A DNA stretch of 64,000 bases. Origin: an uncultured Megasphaera sp. GTDB taxonomy: Bacteria > Bacillota > Negativicutes > Veillonellales > Megasphaeraceae. The position numbers and the translations under genes were made by a program. The notes under the pieces are model-generated. The model searched no databases and was not told where the DNA came from. It was given only the letters and a program-made list of their open reading frames with translations. Location: contig NZ_UQBH01000005.1 in assembly GCF_900539295.1 (NCBI RefSeq), positions 1 through 64,000 of the forward strand, written 5' to 3'. How positions within the stretch are numbered: the stretch's first letter is position 1; every line of letters begins with the position of its first letter. Below are positions 19,098 through 28,082 of this stretch, piece after piece.

Positions 19098-20219
19098 CTA
19101 ACGTACGGAACATTTGCCAATGCACAACAGATCGTCGGCGGTTCGCTGTAAGTCGGCTTCCGGCTGGATGACCGAGTTCTTGTCGCAGACGACGTAATCA
19201 AGCTGCGCGTCGTCGCCGATAATCGAGTGCTGCATGATGATGCTGTTGCGGACGACCGCATTCTTTCCGACCCGGACGCGGCGGAAGAGGATCGAGTTTT
19301 CAACGCGCCCTTCGATGATGCAGCCATTGGCTACGAGGGAGTTGGAAACGTGGGATTCTTCCATATACTTGGCCGGCGCTTCGTCTTTGATTTTCGTATA
19401 AATACGGTGGTCCAAATCTTTGAGAAGCAGTTCGTGCCAAATGCGGCTGTCACGCAGATCCATGTTGACTTCAAAATACGATTGGAGTGAATCGATTCGT
19501 TTGGCGTAGCCCTGATAATTGTACCCGAAGATACGCAGGCGGTCGACATTGCGCTGGAATACATCGGTAATAAGATGGGTATACCCTTTGGAGTAAGCCC
19601 GGCGGATGCAGTCCTGGAGAACGTCGCAGTCGATGATGATGCCCCGCTGATAAAGGTTGTCCCCGGCTTTGACTTCCATCTTGGCGTCGATGGCCCGAAC
19701 CCGATTGGTGTTGTCCATATCGACGGTGAGGACATAGCCTTCGCGGTTAAAATCATACTGCTGCTTCTGATAAATGAGGGTTACGTCGGCATTGTGGCGG
19801 CGATGGAAGTGCAGGACTTCATCGTAGTCGATATTCTGCACCATATCGCAGCCCGACAGCAGGGCGTAGCGCTTATTGGCCCTCCGGATAAAGATCAGGT
19901 TCTTATAATAGGCGGCAATGTCCCCTTCGACGGGATTTTCGATATCGGCCCGTTCTTCCGGCAGATAAAACAGCCCGTCCCCCTTATGGGCCAGTCCCCA
20001 TTCCTTCCCGGAGCGGATATGGTCCAAGACCGACCGCGACTGGCTCGATAGCATGAGGCCGACATTTTCGATGCCGGCATTGACCATGTTCGAAAGGGTA
20101 AAGTCGATGAGGCGGTACTTGCCGCCGATGGGAAGGGTCGCCAAGGGACGCGTGTCGTTGATTTCCTTTAACGGGCGGTCTTCACGCATGTTGATGAGAC
20201 CGATCATATTACTGTTCAT
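19098..20219 (-). CDS. glgD: Glucose-1-phosphate adenylyltransferase regulatory subunit GlgD
   Basis: The 373-aa protein is related to GlgC (nucleotidyltransferase fold plus C-terminal left-handed beta helix) but has the divergent GlgD N-terminus (MNSNMIGLINMRED, PIGGKYRLIDFTLSN). It lacks the GGKGSRLG pyrophosphorylase loop seen in GlgC. In Bacillota GlgD pairs with GlgC and raises activity of the heterotetramer. Its ATG overlaps the glgC stop (ATGA), which fits coupled synthesis of the two subunits. Confidence 0.93.
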   Translation of the reverse strand: MNSNMIGLINMREDRPLKEINDTRPLATLPIGGKYRLIDFTLSNMVNAGIENVGLMLSSQSRSVLDHIRSGKEWGLAHKGDGLFYLPEERADIENPVEGDIAAYYKNLIFIRRANKRYALLSGCDMVQNIDYDEVLHFHRRHNADVTLIYQKQQYDFNREGYVLTVDMDNTNRVRAIDAKMEVKAGDNLYQRGIIIDCDVLQDCIRRAYSKGYTHLITDVFQRNVDRLRIFGYNYQGYAKRIDSLQSYFEVNMDLRDSRIWHELLLKDLDHRIYTKIKDEAPAKYMEESHVSNSLVANGCIIEGRVENSILFRRVRVGKNAVVRNSIIMQHSIIGDDAQLDYVVCDKNSVIQPEADLQRTADDLLCIGKCSVR

Positions 20220-21391
20220 AGCGAGTCTTCCCCTTTCACGGTAACTTCTTCCGGTTCGCCGTCTTTAAGCTGGGCCTTGCGGCCGAGGACGGCAACCGAT
20301 CCATCTTTATTATGCAGGACGGCGCCGGGATAGATGTGGCATCGTTCCCCTAAGATGGCCTTGTCGATGACGGCGTTTTCCTCAATGACCGAGCCCGGCA
20401 TGATGACCGAATTGGTGACTTTGGCTCCCTCCTTGATGGTGACGCCGTAGAAAATGACGGAGTTGCTGACATTGCCGAGGATTTCAGAGCCTTCGGCGAT
20501 GAGTGAACTCTTAGCCGACCCTTTAGGGCCGATGAGATGCGGCGGAAAACTCTGGTTGCCCGAATAGATGCGCCAGTTGCTGTCGCGAAGATTGATGGGC
20601 GGTTCATCGGCCAAGAGGTCCATGTTGGCCTGCCAGAGGCTGTCGATGGTGCCGACATCCTTCCAGTAGCCTTCAAAGGGATAGGCGTAGAGCGGAACCT
20701 TGTCGGCCAGCATGGTGGGAATGACATTTTTCCCAAAGTCGTGCTCCGACTTTTCATCCTTGGCATCGGCCCGGAGATAATCTTCGAGGACCGTCCGGTC
20801 AAAGATGTAAATGCCCATGGAAGCCAAATTGCTTTCGGGTTTGGCCGGTTTTTCTTGGAACTTATTGATGCGCATGTTTTCGTCGGCAACCATGATGCCG
20901 AAGCGGCTGGCTTCGTCCCAGGGCACGCGGATGGTACCGATCGTGACTTGAGCCTTGTGCTTCTTATGGAAATTGAGCATCTTGTCGTAATCCATGGAAT
21001 AGATATGGTCGCCGGACAAGATGAGGACGTAGTCGTCACCGACCATATCGACGAAATTCAGATTCTGATAGATGGCATCGGCCGTGCCGCGATACCAGTT
21101 GGAACCGCCGTCGCTCTGATAGGGCGGCAGAACATAGGTGCCGCCTCGGTTGGAGTCGAGGTTCCACGAACTGCCGTTTCCGATGTACCAGTTCAATTCG
21201 AGAGGCTGATATTGGGTCAGGATACCGACCGTATCGATGCCGGAATTACGGCAGTTGCTCAGAGGGAAGTCGATGATGCGGTATTTTCCCCCGAACAAGA
21301 GGCCCGGCTTGGCTTGGTCTTTAGTCAGGACGCCAAGACGGCTCCCCTTTCCACCAGCCAGGATCATAGCCAGGCAATTAGATTTTTTCAT
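20216..21391 (-). CDS. glgC: Glucose-1-phosphate adenylyltransferase catalytic subunit
   Basis: Starting at MKKSNCLAMILAGGKGSRLG gives 391 aa. The start has AGGAGG 8 nt upstream; a 41-codon longer frame has no such site. The nucleotide loop GGKGSRLG, KPGLLFGGKYRIIDFPLSN and the GDHIYSMDY motif are intact. The C-terminal beta-helix has isoleucine-patch repeats (SVIMPGSVIEENAVI). It makes ADP-glucose from ATP and glucose-1-phosphate, the committed step. It is the first gene of the operon and lies behind a 404-nt non-coding region with promoter-like elements. Confidence 0.95.
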   Translation of the reverse strand: MKKSNCLAMILAGGKGSRLGVLTKDQAKPGLLFGGKYRIIDFPLSNCRNSGIDTVGILTQYQPLELNWYIGNGSSWNLDSNRGGTYVLPPYQSDGGSNWYRGTADAIYQNLNFVDMVGDDYVLILSGDHIYSMDYDKMLNFHKKHKAQVTIGTIRVPWDEASRFGIMVADENMRINKFQEKPAKPESNLASMGIYIFDRTVLEDYLRADAKDEKSEHDFGKNVIPTMLADKVPLYAYPFEGYWKDVGTIDSLWQANMDLLADEPPINLRDSNWRIYSGNQSFPPHLIGPKGSAKSSLIAEGSEILGNVSNSVIFYGVTIKEGAKVTNSVIMPGSVIEENAVIDKAILGERCHIYPGAVLHNKDGSVAVLGRKAQLKDGEPEEVTVKGEDSL

Positions 21392-21536
21392 AAAAGCGCC
21401 TCCTAACGCGACTTCGGTCCGGCGGCCGGTAAAAAATGAATGCCCTATGCCGAAAAATAGCTGACGGACCTGCATCGAACAGTACACATTACATACCATA
21501 ATACATACTGCCATTCATTTTATGATTATAGTACTA

Positions 21537-21542
21537 ATTATA
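21537..21542 (-). promoter_or_regulatory. -10 candidate of the glgC operon promoter
   Basis: TATAAT on the minus strand 146 nt upstream of the glgC start. A second TATAAT sits at 21525-21530. The -35 regions are weak, so the start site is uncertain and the 5' UTR would be about 130 nt. Confidence 0.4.
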
Positions 21543-21647
21543 CACCAAATCTGTTAGAAATTTAAAGAGATAACGATTAAAAAGAGGCTGACAAATGTCA
21601 ATTTTTTTTATTTTTTATAAAAACTTGACTACAATTAGGCACTGTTA

Positions 21648-21684
21648 AGCACTAAAGTCGGAAAAAAAAGCACTGATTTCGGAA
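21648..21684. repeat. Two direct repeats upstream of glgC
   Basis: AGCACT-N5-CGGAA occurs at 21648-21663 and 21669-21684, spaced by 21 bp (two helical turns); a further GCACT is at 21639. The pattern and position upstream of the glgC promoter suggest a binding site for a regulator, but no factor can be named. Confidence 0.35.
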
Positions 21685-21712
21685 CGTTTTCGTCCCGCAA
21701 GCCAAAAGATAC

Positions 21713-21746
21713 AAAAAAAGAGACAACCTTGTAAAAGATTGTCTCT
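21713..21746 (-). terminator. Terminator of the mltG-trmR-trhP-DUF4911 transcript
   Basis: Arms AGAGACAACCTT and AAGATTGTCTCT (one mismatch, 4-nt loop) are followed on the minus strand by TTTTTT. It lies 50 nt past the DUF4911 gene. Confidence 0.85.
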
Positions 21747-21795
21747 AATCGGATAAACGTATAACTATAAATTTTACTAAAAAAATACAGTCCAT

Positions 21796-22053
21796 TTATC
21801 GTATTTTTTCATTAACCTGATTTGCTCTTTCCAGCGCCTCGTCAAAAGTCAGGAGCTCGACGGAAATGGGAAGGGCCCGTAAGACGTCACGCGTCTCCCC
21901 TGCCGTATCGGCCGTCGTGCGTACGAAGCCGATACCTTTTTTTCCGTCGAGAGCGGTGACGACGCCGAGGTACTCGCAGCCTTCGATGATGCGGTTGACA
22001 AAGGTCATGTCCTTTGGCGCCACGCGAAAGTAGACCCAATCGGCATCAAGCAT
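21796..22053 (-). CDS. DUF4911 domain protein
   Basis: The 85-aa acidic protein matches the DUF4911 pattern (VNRIIEGCEYLGVVTALD, then a short alpha/beta ACT-like body ending LTFDEALERAN). It has no signal peptide or membrane segment. The function is unknown. Its ATG lies 8 nt inside the end of the U32 peptidase-like gene, so the two are very likely translated together; this suggests a role linked to tRNA wobble hydroxylation, which is an inference from position only. Confidence 0.7.
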   Translation of the reverse strand: MLDADWVYFRVAPKDMTFVNRIIEGCEYLGVVTALDGKKGIGFVRTTADTAGETRDVLRALPISVELLTFDEALERANQVNEKIR

Positions 22054-23284
22054 GGTCTTCTACCTTCCGCCGCATCATGGCATATTCTTCAAGGGGTTCC
22101 GGCACAGCCAGGCCCACGAGCTGACGAGGATGGCGGGCCGCGTCGAGGGCTGCCCCGTCTTCATCGATAATGGAGGCGATGGTGCATTTGACCAAATGAC
22201 CCTTAGGCTGCAGAAATTCGACGGTCTGGCCGACCTTGAAGTGGTTCCGCTGTTCAATCCAGGCGATGCCCTTTTCGGCATCATAGGAACGGACGAGGCC
22301 GATGAAGTCGTGAGTCTGGGTATTGCTCGACTCGCTGTAGACTTGGTCGGCTTCCGTCGGCCGCGATACGGAGAAGCCCCGGGTATAGGGCCGGTGAGAA
22401 ATCTTTTCCAATTCCTCGATCCATTCCGGACGGACCGTGAAGTGTTCCGGATCGGCTTCATAGGCGTCGATGGCTTCGCGGTAGACCTTGGTCACGGTGG
22501 CTGCGTAATGGACGCTCTTCATGCGGCCTTCGATTTTGAGGCTCGACAAGCCGGCGTCATAGAGGTCCGGCAGGTAGGGCAGCATGCACAGGTCTTTCGA
22601 GTTGAAAATGTAAGTCCCCCGTTCATCTTCGACGACAGGGAAATACTGGCCCGGCCGTTTTTCTTCGACGACGTTGTACTTAAAGCGGCAGCACTGGACG
22701 CACTCGCCGCGATTGGAATCGCGGTCGCCCTGGGTAAAGTAGTTGCTCAGCAGGCAGCGGCCGGAGTAGGAAATGCACATGGCGCCGTGGACGAAGCCTT
22801 CGAGTTCGACAGCCGGCACCTTTTCGTGGATAGTCTTGACATCGGCCAGGCTGACTTCGCGGGCCATGACGATGCGAGCGGCCCCATTGTCGGCCCAGAA
22901 TTTCGCCGACGCCCAGTTGGTCGTATTGCCCTGGGTCGAAATGTGAACCGGAAGGTCGGGCACGAGCTGACGAGCTAACGAAAAGATGCCCGGGTCAGCA
23001 ATGAGGATGGCATCGACGCCGATATCGCGAAGATAGACCAGGTATTCCGGAAGGCCTTCCAGGTCTTCATTGTGGGGAAAGATATTGACCGTGACATGGA
23101 TCCGCTTGCCGATAGCATGCGCGTAGTCGACGGCTTCTTTCAGTTCTTCATTTGAAAAGTTGTCGCTGAAAGCCCTAAGGCCGAAGGATTTCCCGCCTAA
23201 GTAGACGGCATCGGCACCGTACAAAAAGGCCATTTTTAATTTATCCATACTGCCGGCCGGAGCCAGCAATTCCATTTTTCCCAT
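22046..23284 (-). CDS. U32-family protein, tRNA uridine 5-hydroxylation (TrhP-like)
   Basis: The 412-aa protein begins MELLAPAGSMDKLKMAFLYGADAVYLGG, the hallmark of U32 'collagenase-like' proteins. The U32 signature EGFVHGAMCISYSGRCLLSNY and a set of conserved cysteines (GECVQCCRF) probably bind an Fe-S cluster. Members of this group (TrhP, YrrN/YrrO) are needed to make 5-hydroxyuridine at tRNA position 34, using prephenate. The gene directly follows trmR, the methyltransferase for the next step, exactly as in Bacillus. Real peptidase activity is doubtful. Only one TrhP-like gene is seen here. Confidence 0.85.
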   Translation of the reverse strand: MGKMELLAPAGSMDKLKMAFLYGADAVYLGGKSFGLRAFSDNFSNEELKEAVDYAHAIGKRIHVTVNIFPHNEDLEGLPEYLVYLRDIGVDAILIADPGIFSLARQLVPDLPVHISTQGNTTNWASAKFWADNGAARIVMAREVSLADVKTIHEKVPAVELEGFVHGAMCISYSGRCLLSNYFTQGDRDSNRGECVQCCRFKYNVVEEKRPGQYFPVVEDERGTYIFNSKDLCMLPYLPDLYDAGLSSLKIEGRMKSVHYAATVTKVYREAIDAYEADPEHFTVRPEWIEELEKISHRPYTRGFSVSRPTEADQVYSESSNTQTHDFIGLVRSYDAEKGIAWIEQRNHFKVGQTVEFLQPKGHLVKCTIASIIDEDGAALDAARHPRQLVGLAVPEPLEEYAMMRRKVEDHA

Positions 23285-23288
23285 TATC

Positions 23289-23876
23289 TTATCCTTTCCA
23301 TCGTGAAACGGTCATACCGTCTCCATTCTCAAAAAATACCGTCTCAAAATGCGTTCGGTCTTCGACGAGGGCCATAAATTCCCGCAGACGGCTTATGGCC
23401 GTGCGGTGCTTGTGAGGCAAGGCCCCTTCAATATAAAACATCTCATGATAGCCGATGTTATCCGCCATGATGAGGGCTCCTGGCAGCAATTTCGGCATGA
23501 GATGACGGAGCTGGCGGACGTACTGCCCCTTGGGCCCGTCGAGAAAGACGAGATCCCACGGCCCGGCGAGGGTTTCAGCAAGTTCCGTCCCATCACCGCA
23601 AAGGGCCGTAATGACCGCTCCGTAAGGGGAACGGCGAATGAAGTCCCGGGCTATTTTCCAGCGCGTCTCATCGAATTCAACCGTCGTAATCGTACCGCCG
23701 TCACCGAGTAAGGGTGCCATGCGAAGGGCAGAATAGCCGATGCAGGTCCCGATTTCAAGGACCTTCACCGGCCGCCGGTTGGCTATGATGTTTTCAAAAA
23801 GAGGGACTTCACTGTCCCTAAGGATAGGAAGCCCTTCTCTTTCGGCATAAGCCTTCATCTCATCGAGGAGGCTCAT
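23289..23876 (-). CDS. trmR: tRNA 5-hydroxyuridine methyltransferase (TrmR-like O-methyltransferase)
   Basis: A 195-aa class I SAM methyltransferase with motif I VLEIGTCIGYSALRM, acidic VEFDE, the metal-binding LVFLDGPKGQY, and ADNIGYHEM. It matches the YrrM/TrmR group of cation-dependent O-methyltransferases. It would convert 5-hydroxyuridine at the tRNA wobble position to 5-methoxyuridine. The start ATG overlaps the mltG stop by 4 nt, and trhP follows after 4 nt. The assignment rests on this conserved order as well as the motifs; catechol-type substrates cannot be ruled out. Confidence 0.82.
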   Translation of the reverse strand: MSLLDEMKAYAEREGLPILRDSEVPLFENIIANRRPVKVLEIGTCIGYSALRMAPLLGDGGTITTVEFDETRWKIARDFIRRSPYGAVITALCGDGTELAETLAGPWDLVFLDGPKGQYVRQLRHLMPKLLPGALIMADNIGYHEMFYIEGALPHKHRTAISRLREFMALVEDRTHFETVFFENGDGMTVSRWKG

Positions 23877-24934
23877 GGCATATACTCCTGCACGTTTTTC
23901 ATGTGTTCGTCGTAGGTAGCGGCAAAGTGGTTGTGGCCGTCCTTATCGGCGACGAAGTATAGATAATTCGTCGTCGGCGCATCTAAGATGGCTTCCATAC
24001 TGGGAAGGCCCGGATTGCCGATGGGTCCCGGCGGCAGGCCTTCGTAAACGTAGGTATTGTACGGCGAATCGTACTGAGTCTCGCTGATGCTGTATTCTAA
24101 TTTATGGTTGCCCATGGCGTAGGCAATGCTGGCATCAGACTGGAGCTTCATGTGGATGCGCAGGCGATTTTCAAAAACCGAGGCGATGAGAGGCCGGTCC
24201 GGTTCGAATTTAGCTTCCTTTTCGATGAGCGATGCCAAGGTGACGAACTGGTAGATAGACATATTCTTCTTGGCAATGCGGTCTTTCATAGCCGGCGTCA
24301 AATGCTTGTCGAAGTTCTTCAGCATCATGGCCACGACGTCGTCGGCTGTCGCATCATAAGGAATGAAATACGTATCGGGGAACAAGAACCCTTCTGTGGC
24401 AAAGGTCACTTGTCGGTTGCCCTTCATATAAGGCAAAAGCTGAGCGTCAGAGGCAGCAGCCTTTAAGAAGTCTTCTTCGCTGATACGGCCGTTAGCGGCG
24501 ACGGCTTTGGCAATCTTCCACACCGTGAAGCCTTCAGGCACGACGAGTCGGTCGGCTTCCGACTTGCCGCTGGCCAATTTCTGTAAAATCGTAAAGACGC
24601 TCATCCGCGAGTTAAAGGTGTATTCCCCGGCATGGATCGATTCGGCCTGGCCGGTCACCATAGCTGCAGCGCGGAACCACAGCGGGCTTGCAATGTAGCC
24701 CTTGTCTGTCAAGGCATCGCCGACGTCGGCTGCCGTCATGTCACTGCGAACATGGAGATAGCCGCTGGTATAGGGCAAGAGGAAGTTCGGGCCAAAAAAA
24801 CCATAGAGCAGGACGGCGGCCGCGGCGATGAGGCATCCGGCAACGAATTTCTTAAGCTTCTGCCGATTCTGTTTCGGCGACGGTTCCGGAGCTTTCTGTT
24901 TGTTTTCTTTCGGAATCATATCGTTTGTTTCCAT
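23873..24934 (-). CDS. mltG: Endolytic murein transglycosylase MltG (YceG)
   Basis: A single-pass membrane protein of 353 aa: a basic, proline/glutamine-rich cytoplasmic head, one transmembrane segment (FVAGCLIAAAAVLLYGFFG), a LysM-like domain and the YceG catalytic domain. The conserved glutamate lies in LASLIEKEA, and the typical YDSPYNTY...GLPPGPIGNPG stretch is present. It cleaves nascent glycan strands and sets their length. Upstream in the same frame a TTG could serve as start five codons earlier; the ATG has AAGGAG only 3 nt before it. It lies 26 nt after the DUF4127 gene. Confidence 0.92.
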   Translation of the reverse strand: METNDMIPKENKQKAPEPSPKQNRQKLKKFVAGCLIAAAAVLLYGFFGPNFLLPYTSGYLHVRSDMTAADVGDALTDKGYIASPLWFRAAAMVTGQAESIHAGEYTFNSRMSVFTILQKLASGKSEADRLVVPEGFTVWKIAKAVAANGRISEEDFLKAAASDAQLLPYMKGNRQVTFATEGFLFPDTYFIPYDATADDVVAMMLKNFDKHLTPAMKDRIAKKNMSIYQFVTLASLIEKEAKFEPDRPLIASVFENRLRIHMKLQSDASIAYAMGNHKLEYSISETQYDSPYNTYVYEGLPPGPIGNPGLPSMEAILDAPTTNYLYFVADKDGHNHFAATYDEHMKNVQEYMP

Positions 24935-24960
24935 ATTCTCCTTTATCAATCCTTATCGTG

Positions 24961-26799
24961 TTATCGGCCGGCAGTCCAGGTACGGCTCTGCTGGGCCTTT
25001 TCTTCACTGCGGTTTACGGCCTGGGCCTGTTGTTCCTTGTCGTACTGAGCCTGGGCTGCGTCTTTGGCAGCTTGGAGCTGAGCCTGCACTTCGGGATCCG
25101 GCGGGATCACCGTACCGTCTTCATCGACGGTCTGGGCCGCATTGAGCTGGGTCTGGGCTGCGGCGACATTACCGGCCAGGACCTGGAGCCGTTGGTTGTT
25201 GATATTGCCGCGCACATCCGCTTCAAGGGGTACAGACGGCGTCTTTTTGACGTCGACGTAGACTTCAAACAGGCGCTGCCACGGCAAGGTGACGTCAATG
25301 GTCCGCGGATCGACACCGAGATAGGTCGAGGCATAGCGCTGGAGCTGTTCTTTAGCTAGGCTCTGCAGTTCCTGATTGCGTGAAGCGTAGGTCGGCGTAA
25401 TGGCATGGGCTTCGAGTTTCTGGTCCATGCGGGATACGTAGTCGCGGACGTTGGCCTGATAAGCCCAGTTGTCGAGATACTGCGTGGTCAGCATGTCGCG
25501 GTGAGCCTCAGGGGTCATGTATTTCGAAAGGACGCCCTGAGACAGGCCGTAGCCGACAGAGTTGCTGGCCGTGTTCCAGCCGTTGTAGGCAGCCAGTCGG
25601 TACATCATCTTATCCTGATAGAGGCCGTAGACTAAGGTGTTGTCCGACCCGTTGGAAAAGGCCATGTCGACGATGCTGACCGGAATATTGAGGTTTACGG
25701 CCTTTTCGATCTGATTGAGGAAATCTTTCGTCGACTGAAGCATGATCGGGAAGTTTTCAAAGTTGGCCGATTCTGTCGTCGTCGTCGTCAGCGGCGTATT
25801 GACGGCCAATAAGAGGTCCGGCCGTTCATTGTCGACGATGGTGCCGCCAATGGCTTCGACATGAGCGGCAATGGTCTTGCCAATAGCCTGTCCATCATAG
25901 CGGGGCACCGTCTTTTCTCCCCCGCCTAAGGGGTAGATGACCGATACCTTGGGATAGTAATTATTGAAGTCATTGCTGGCCCGCGTGATGAGGAGCAGGC
26001 CCAATTGGTCGGCACCGGGGAAGGAGCCGAAGGTCTTCTTGGGAATGCCGGCACCGGCCATTTCCAGGTACTTCGATTCCAAGGACGACTGGGTGCTGAC
26101 CGAGTTGTCATCGTGGCCTAAGCTGTAATAGGTAAAGACGCCTTTTCGCGCATCATCAATGAGCCGGTAGTTGATACTCATATTCTTGCGGCGCCGGTTG
26201 TACCAATCCTGGAGATATTCCATGGGGATACGGCGCATGATGGCAAACCAATCGTTCCGTTCCTGCGGGCTGAGGCCTTCTTCATCCATCTTTGCCTGAA
26301 GGGACGCCAATTGATAGATGTCGGACCCCATGGTCAAGTAGTAGTCCGGTTCGACGCCCTTGCCGCCGGCCCAGGGGCTGCGCATGACAGTGCTGAACAC
26401 ATATAAGGGTACCTTGGTGTTCGACTTGTGAAGGGCTTCTACTCTTTCGAGACGCGTAAGCAAGGTCGACATGGGAAGGTTATGTTTCCGAGAGTCGACG
26501 AGACCGCCGTAGACCAAAGAGTCGATGGACAAAACCATGGCATCGGCTTTATTGGCATTGTTTTCGACCCAAGACATGAGCCGATCCGGCGAGCCGTGGA
26601 AATTCATGCCCGACAGATACTGTGCCGGCGGCGTCAGAACCGTGTACCCTGCCGATTCTGCCGTACTGACCGTATATTCGTAATCCACAGGCCGGTCATC
26701 CTGAGGTACGTATAAAATCGTCTTAGCCAGTGCCGACGGTGAAGCACACAGAAATAGGGATACGACGGCCATGCTGACTGCCTTCTGTAACAGATTCAC
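24961..26799 (-). CDS. Exported DUF4127 family protein
   Basis: A 612-aa protein with a clear Sec signal peptide (MNLLQKAVSMAVVSLFLCASPSALA). A DUF4127 body starts at TILYVPQDDRPVDYEYT and contains a conserved DDRP motif and many aromatic and polar residues. The last 60 residues are Gln/Ala-rich and likely coiled coil. DUF4127 proteins are large extracytoplasmic proteins of unknown function. Co-transcription with mltG is likely (gap 26 nt), so a role at the cell envelope is reasonable but unproven. Confidence 0.8.
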   Translation of the reverse strand: MNLLQKAVSMAVVSLFLCASPSALAKTILYVPQDDRPVDYEYTVSTAESAGYTVLTPPAQYLSGMNFHGSPDRLMSWVENNANKADAMVLSIDSLVYGGLVDSRKHNLPMSTLLTRLERVEALHKSNTKVPLYVFSTVMRSPWAGGKGVEPDYYLTMGSDIYQLASLQAKMDEEGLSPQERNDWFAIMRRIPMEYLQDWYNRRRKNMSINYRLIDDARKGVFTYYSLGHDDNSVSTQSSLESKYLEMAGAGIPKKTFGSFPGADQLGLLLITRASNDFNNYYPKVSVIYPLGGGEKTVPRYDGQAIGKTIAAHVEAIGGTIVDNERPDLLLAVNTPLTTTTTESANFENFPIMLQSTKDFLNQIEKAVNLNIPVSIVDMAFSNGSDNTLVYGLYQDKMMYRLAAYNGWNTASNSVGYGLSQGVLSKYMTPEAHRDMLTTQYLDNWAYQANVRDYVSRMDQKLEAHAITPTYASRNQELQSLAKEQLQRYASTYLGVDPRTIDVTLPWQRLFEVYVDVKKTPSVPLEADVRGNINNQRLQVLAGNVAAAQTQLNAAQTVDEDGTVIPPDPEVQAQLQAAKDAAQAQYDKEQQAQAVNRSEEKAQQSRTWTAGR

Positions 26800-26855
26800 A
26801 TTATCCTCCTATCGTAAGAAAAAACAAGTATTTTTTATTATAGCACATCTGCCCC

Positions 26856-27521
26856 TTAAAAAGAAGCACCCTGCTTCTTGCGGCGAATGCGAGGCACATT
26901 GAGATGGAAGCGGATTGCCACCAAGCGAATGGCGACGGTGACGGAAAAGCTGACGATGGCCCCGACTTCAAAGGGAACTTCAAAGGGAATGACAGCTCCG
27001 TATAAAAGAATGCTGCCCAAGAGCGACGCCGTCGCATAGACCTCCGTCCGAAGGACTACCGGAATCCGTCCGGCCAGGACATCGCGGATGACGCCGCCGC
27101 CGACGGCCGTGAGGACGCCGAGGGTGATGTCCAAAATCCAGTAGTCGGGATAATAGTAACAGCCGAGAAGCGTCCCGGTTACGGTAAAGGAACCGAGGCC
27201 AATGGCGTCGCATAAGAGATAAATGGCCGACAAATGGGTCATGAAACGGCGCCACATGCGGATGTTGAAGTAACGGACGGTCAAGGTGACGACGACGATA
27301 GAGCCTAAGATAATCCACAGGTAGATGCTGTTTTTAAAGGCTGCCGGCAGAATATTGCCGATGAGGATATCACGGATGATGCCGCCGCCGACGGCCGTCG
27401 CCGCGCTGAGGACGAAGATGCCGAACAGATCCATTCGCCGGGAAAGGGCTGCAAAGACGCCGGATACAGCAAAAGCTGTCGTCCCCAATAAGTCAAAAAT
27501 ATGCCACCAAATCGCATCCAT
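26856..27521 (-). CDS. TRIC/YadS-type membrane channel or glycine transporter
   Basis: The 221-aa, seven-helix membrane protein is an internal repeat. Each half has the diagnostic GGG-x-I-RD motif (VGGGIIRDILIGNILP near residue 45 and VGGGVIRDVLAGRIPVV near 140). This is the bacterial UPF0126/TRIC family; members form trimers permeable to cations, and some are proposed glycine transporters. It is divergent from tadA with 66 nt between the starts. It lies 56 nt upstream of the DUF4127 gene in the same direction, so it may head that operon. Confidence 0.85.
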   Translation of the reverse strand: MDAIWWHIFDLLGTTAFAVSGVFAALSRRMDLFGIFVLSAATAVGGGIIRDILIGNILPAAFKNSIYLWIILGSIVVVTLTVRYFNIRMWRRFMTHLSAIYLLCDAIGLGSFTVTGTLLGCYYYPDYWILDITLGVLTAVGGGVIRDVLAGRIPVVLRTEVYATASLLGSILLYGAVIPFEVPFEVGAIVSFSVTVAIRLVAIRFHLNVPRIRRKKQGASF

Positions 27522-27587
27522 AGGATTTCCCCTTCCCTCTCTTTCGTGATATGATAAATAAACAATTTATTTCGTAAGGAGATTGTC

Positions 27588-28082
27588 ATGACTAAAGATG
27601 AATTTTATATGGGCAAAGCCCTTGCCGAAGCGAAGACTGCCTATGCCGTCGGAGAAATTCCCATCGGCGCCGTCATCGTCTATCAGAAAAAGGTCGTTGC
27701 CCGAGCCTATAACCTGCGGGAATCCCTTCCCTGTGCTACGGCTCACGCCGAATTACTTGCCATTGAAAAAGCCTGCCGTGCACTCAATCGCTGGCGCTTG
27801 ACAGGCTGTACGCTATACGTCACGGTCGAGCCGTGCCCGATGTGTGCCGGCGCCATCGTAAACAGCCGCCTGGACCGCGTCGTCTACGGCTGCGACGACC
27901 CTAAGGCCGGTGCCGCCCGCTCTCTCTTCCGCCTCATTGACAGCGAAAGCCTGAATCACGCCGCCGCCGTCACAGCCGGCGTCCGTGCCGAAGAATGTGC
28001 CGCCCTCATGAAGAGCTTCTTCAAAGAGCGGCGAAAGAAAGGCCCTGTTACCCCTTCAGCAGATCATTCAGATAGGCCTTAA
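27588..28082 (+). CDS. tadA: tRNA adenosine(34) deaminase TadA
   Basis: A 164-aa zinc deaminase with the active-site motifs HAE (CATAHAELLAIEKAC, catalytic Glu) and PCPMCAGAI (two zinc Cys). It also has the TadA-specific YGCDDPKAGA stretch. It converts A34 of tRNA-Arg(ACG) to inosine. The ribosome site AAGGAGAT is 5-7 nt upstream. It is the only plus-strand gene between 0 and 35 kb. Its last 35 bp overlap the 3' end of galU on the other strand. Confidence 0.95.
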   Translation: MTKDEFYMGKALAEAKTAYAVGEIPIGAVIVYQKKVVARAYNLRESLPCATAHAELLAIEKACRALNRWRLTGCTLYVTVEPCPMCAGAIVNSRLDRVVYGCDDPKAGAARSLFRLIDSESLNHAAAVTAGVRAEECAALMKSFFKERRKKGPVTPSADHSDRP

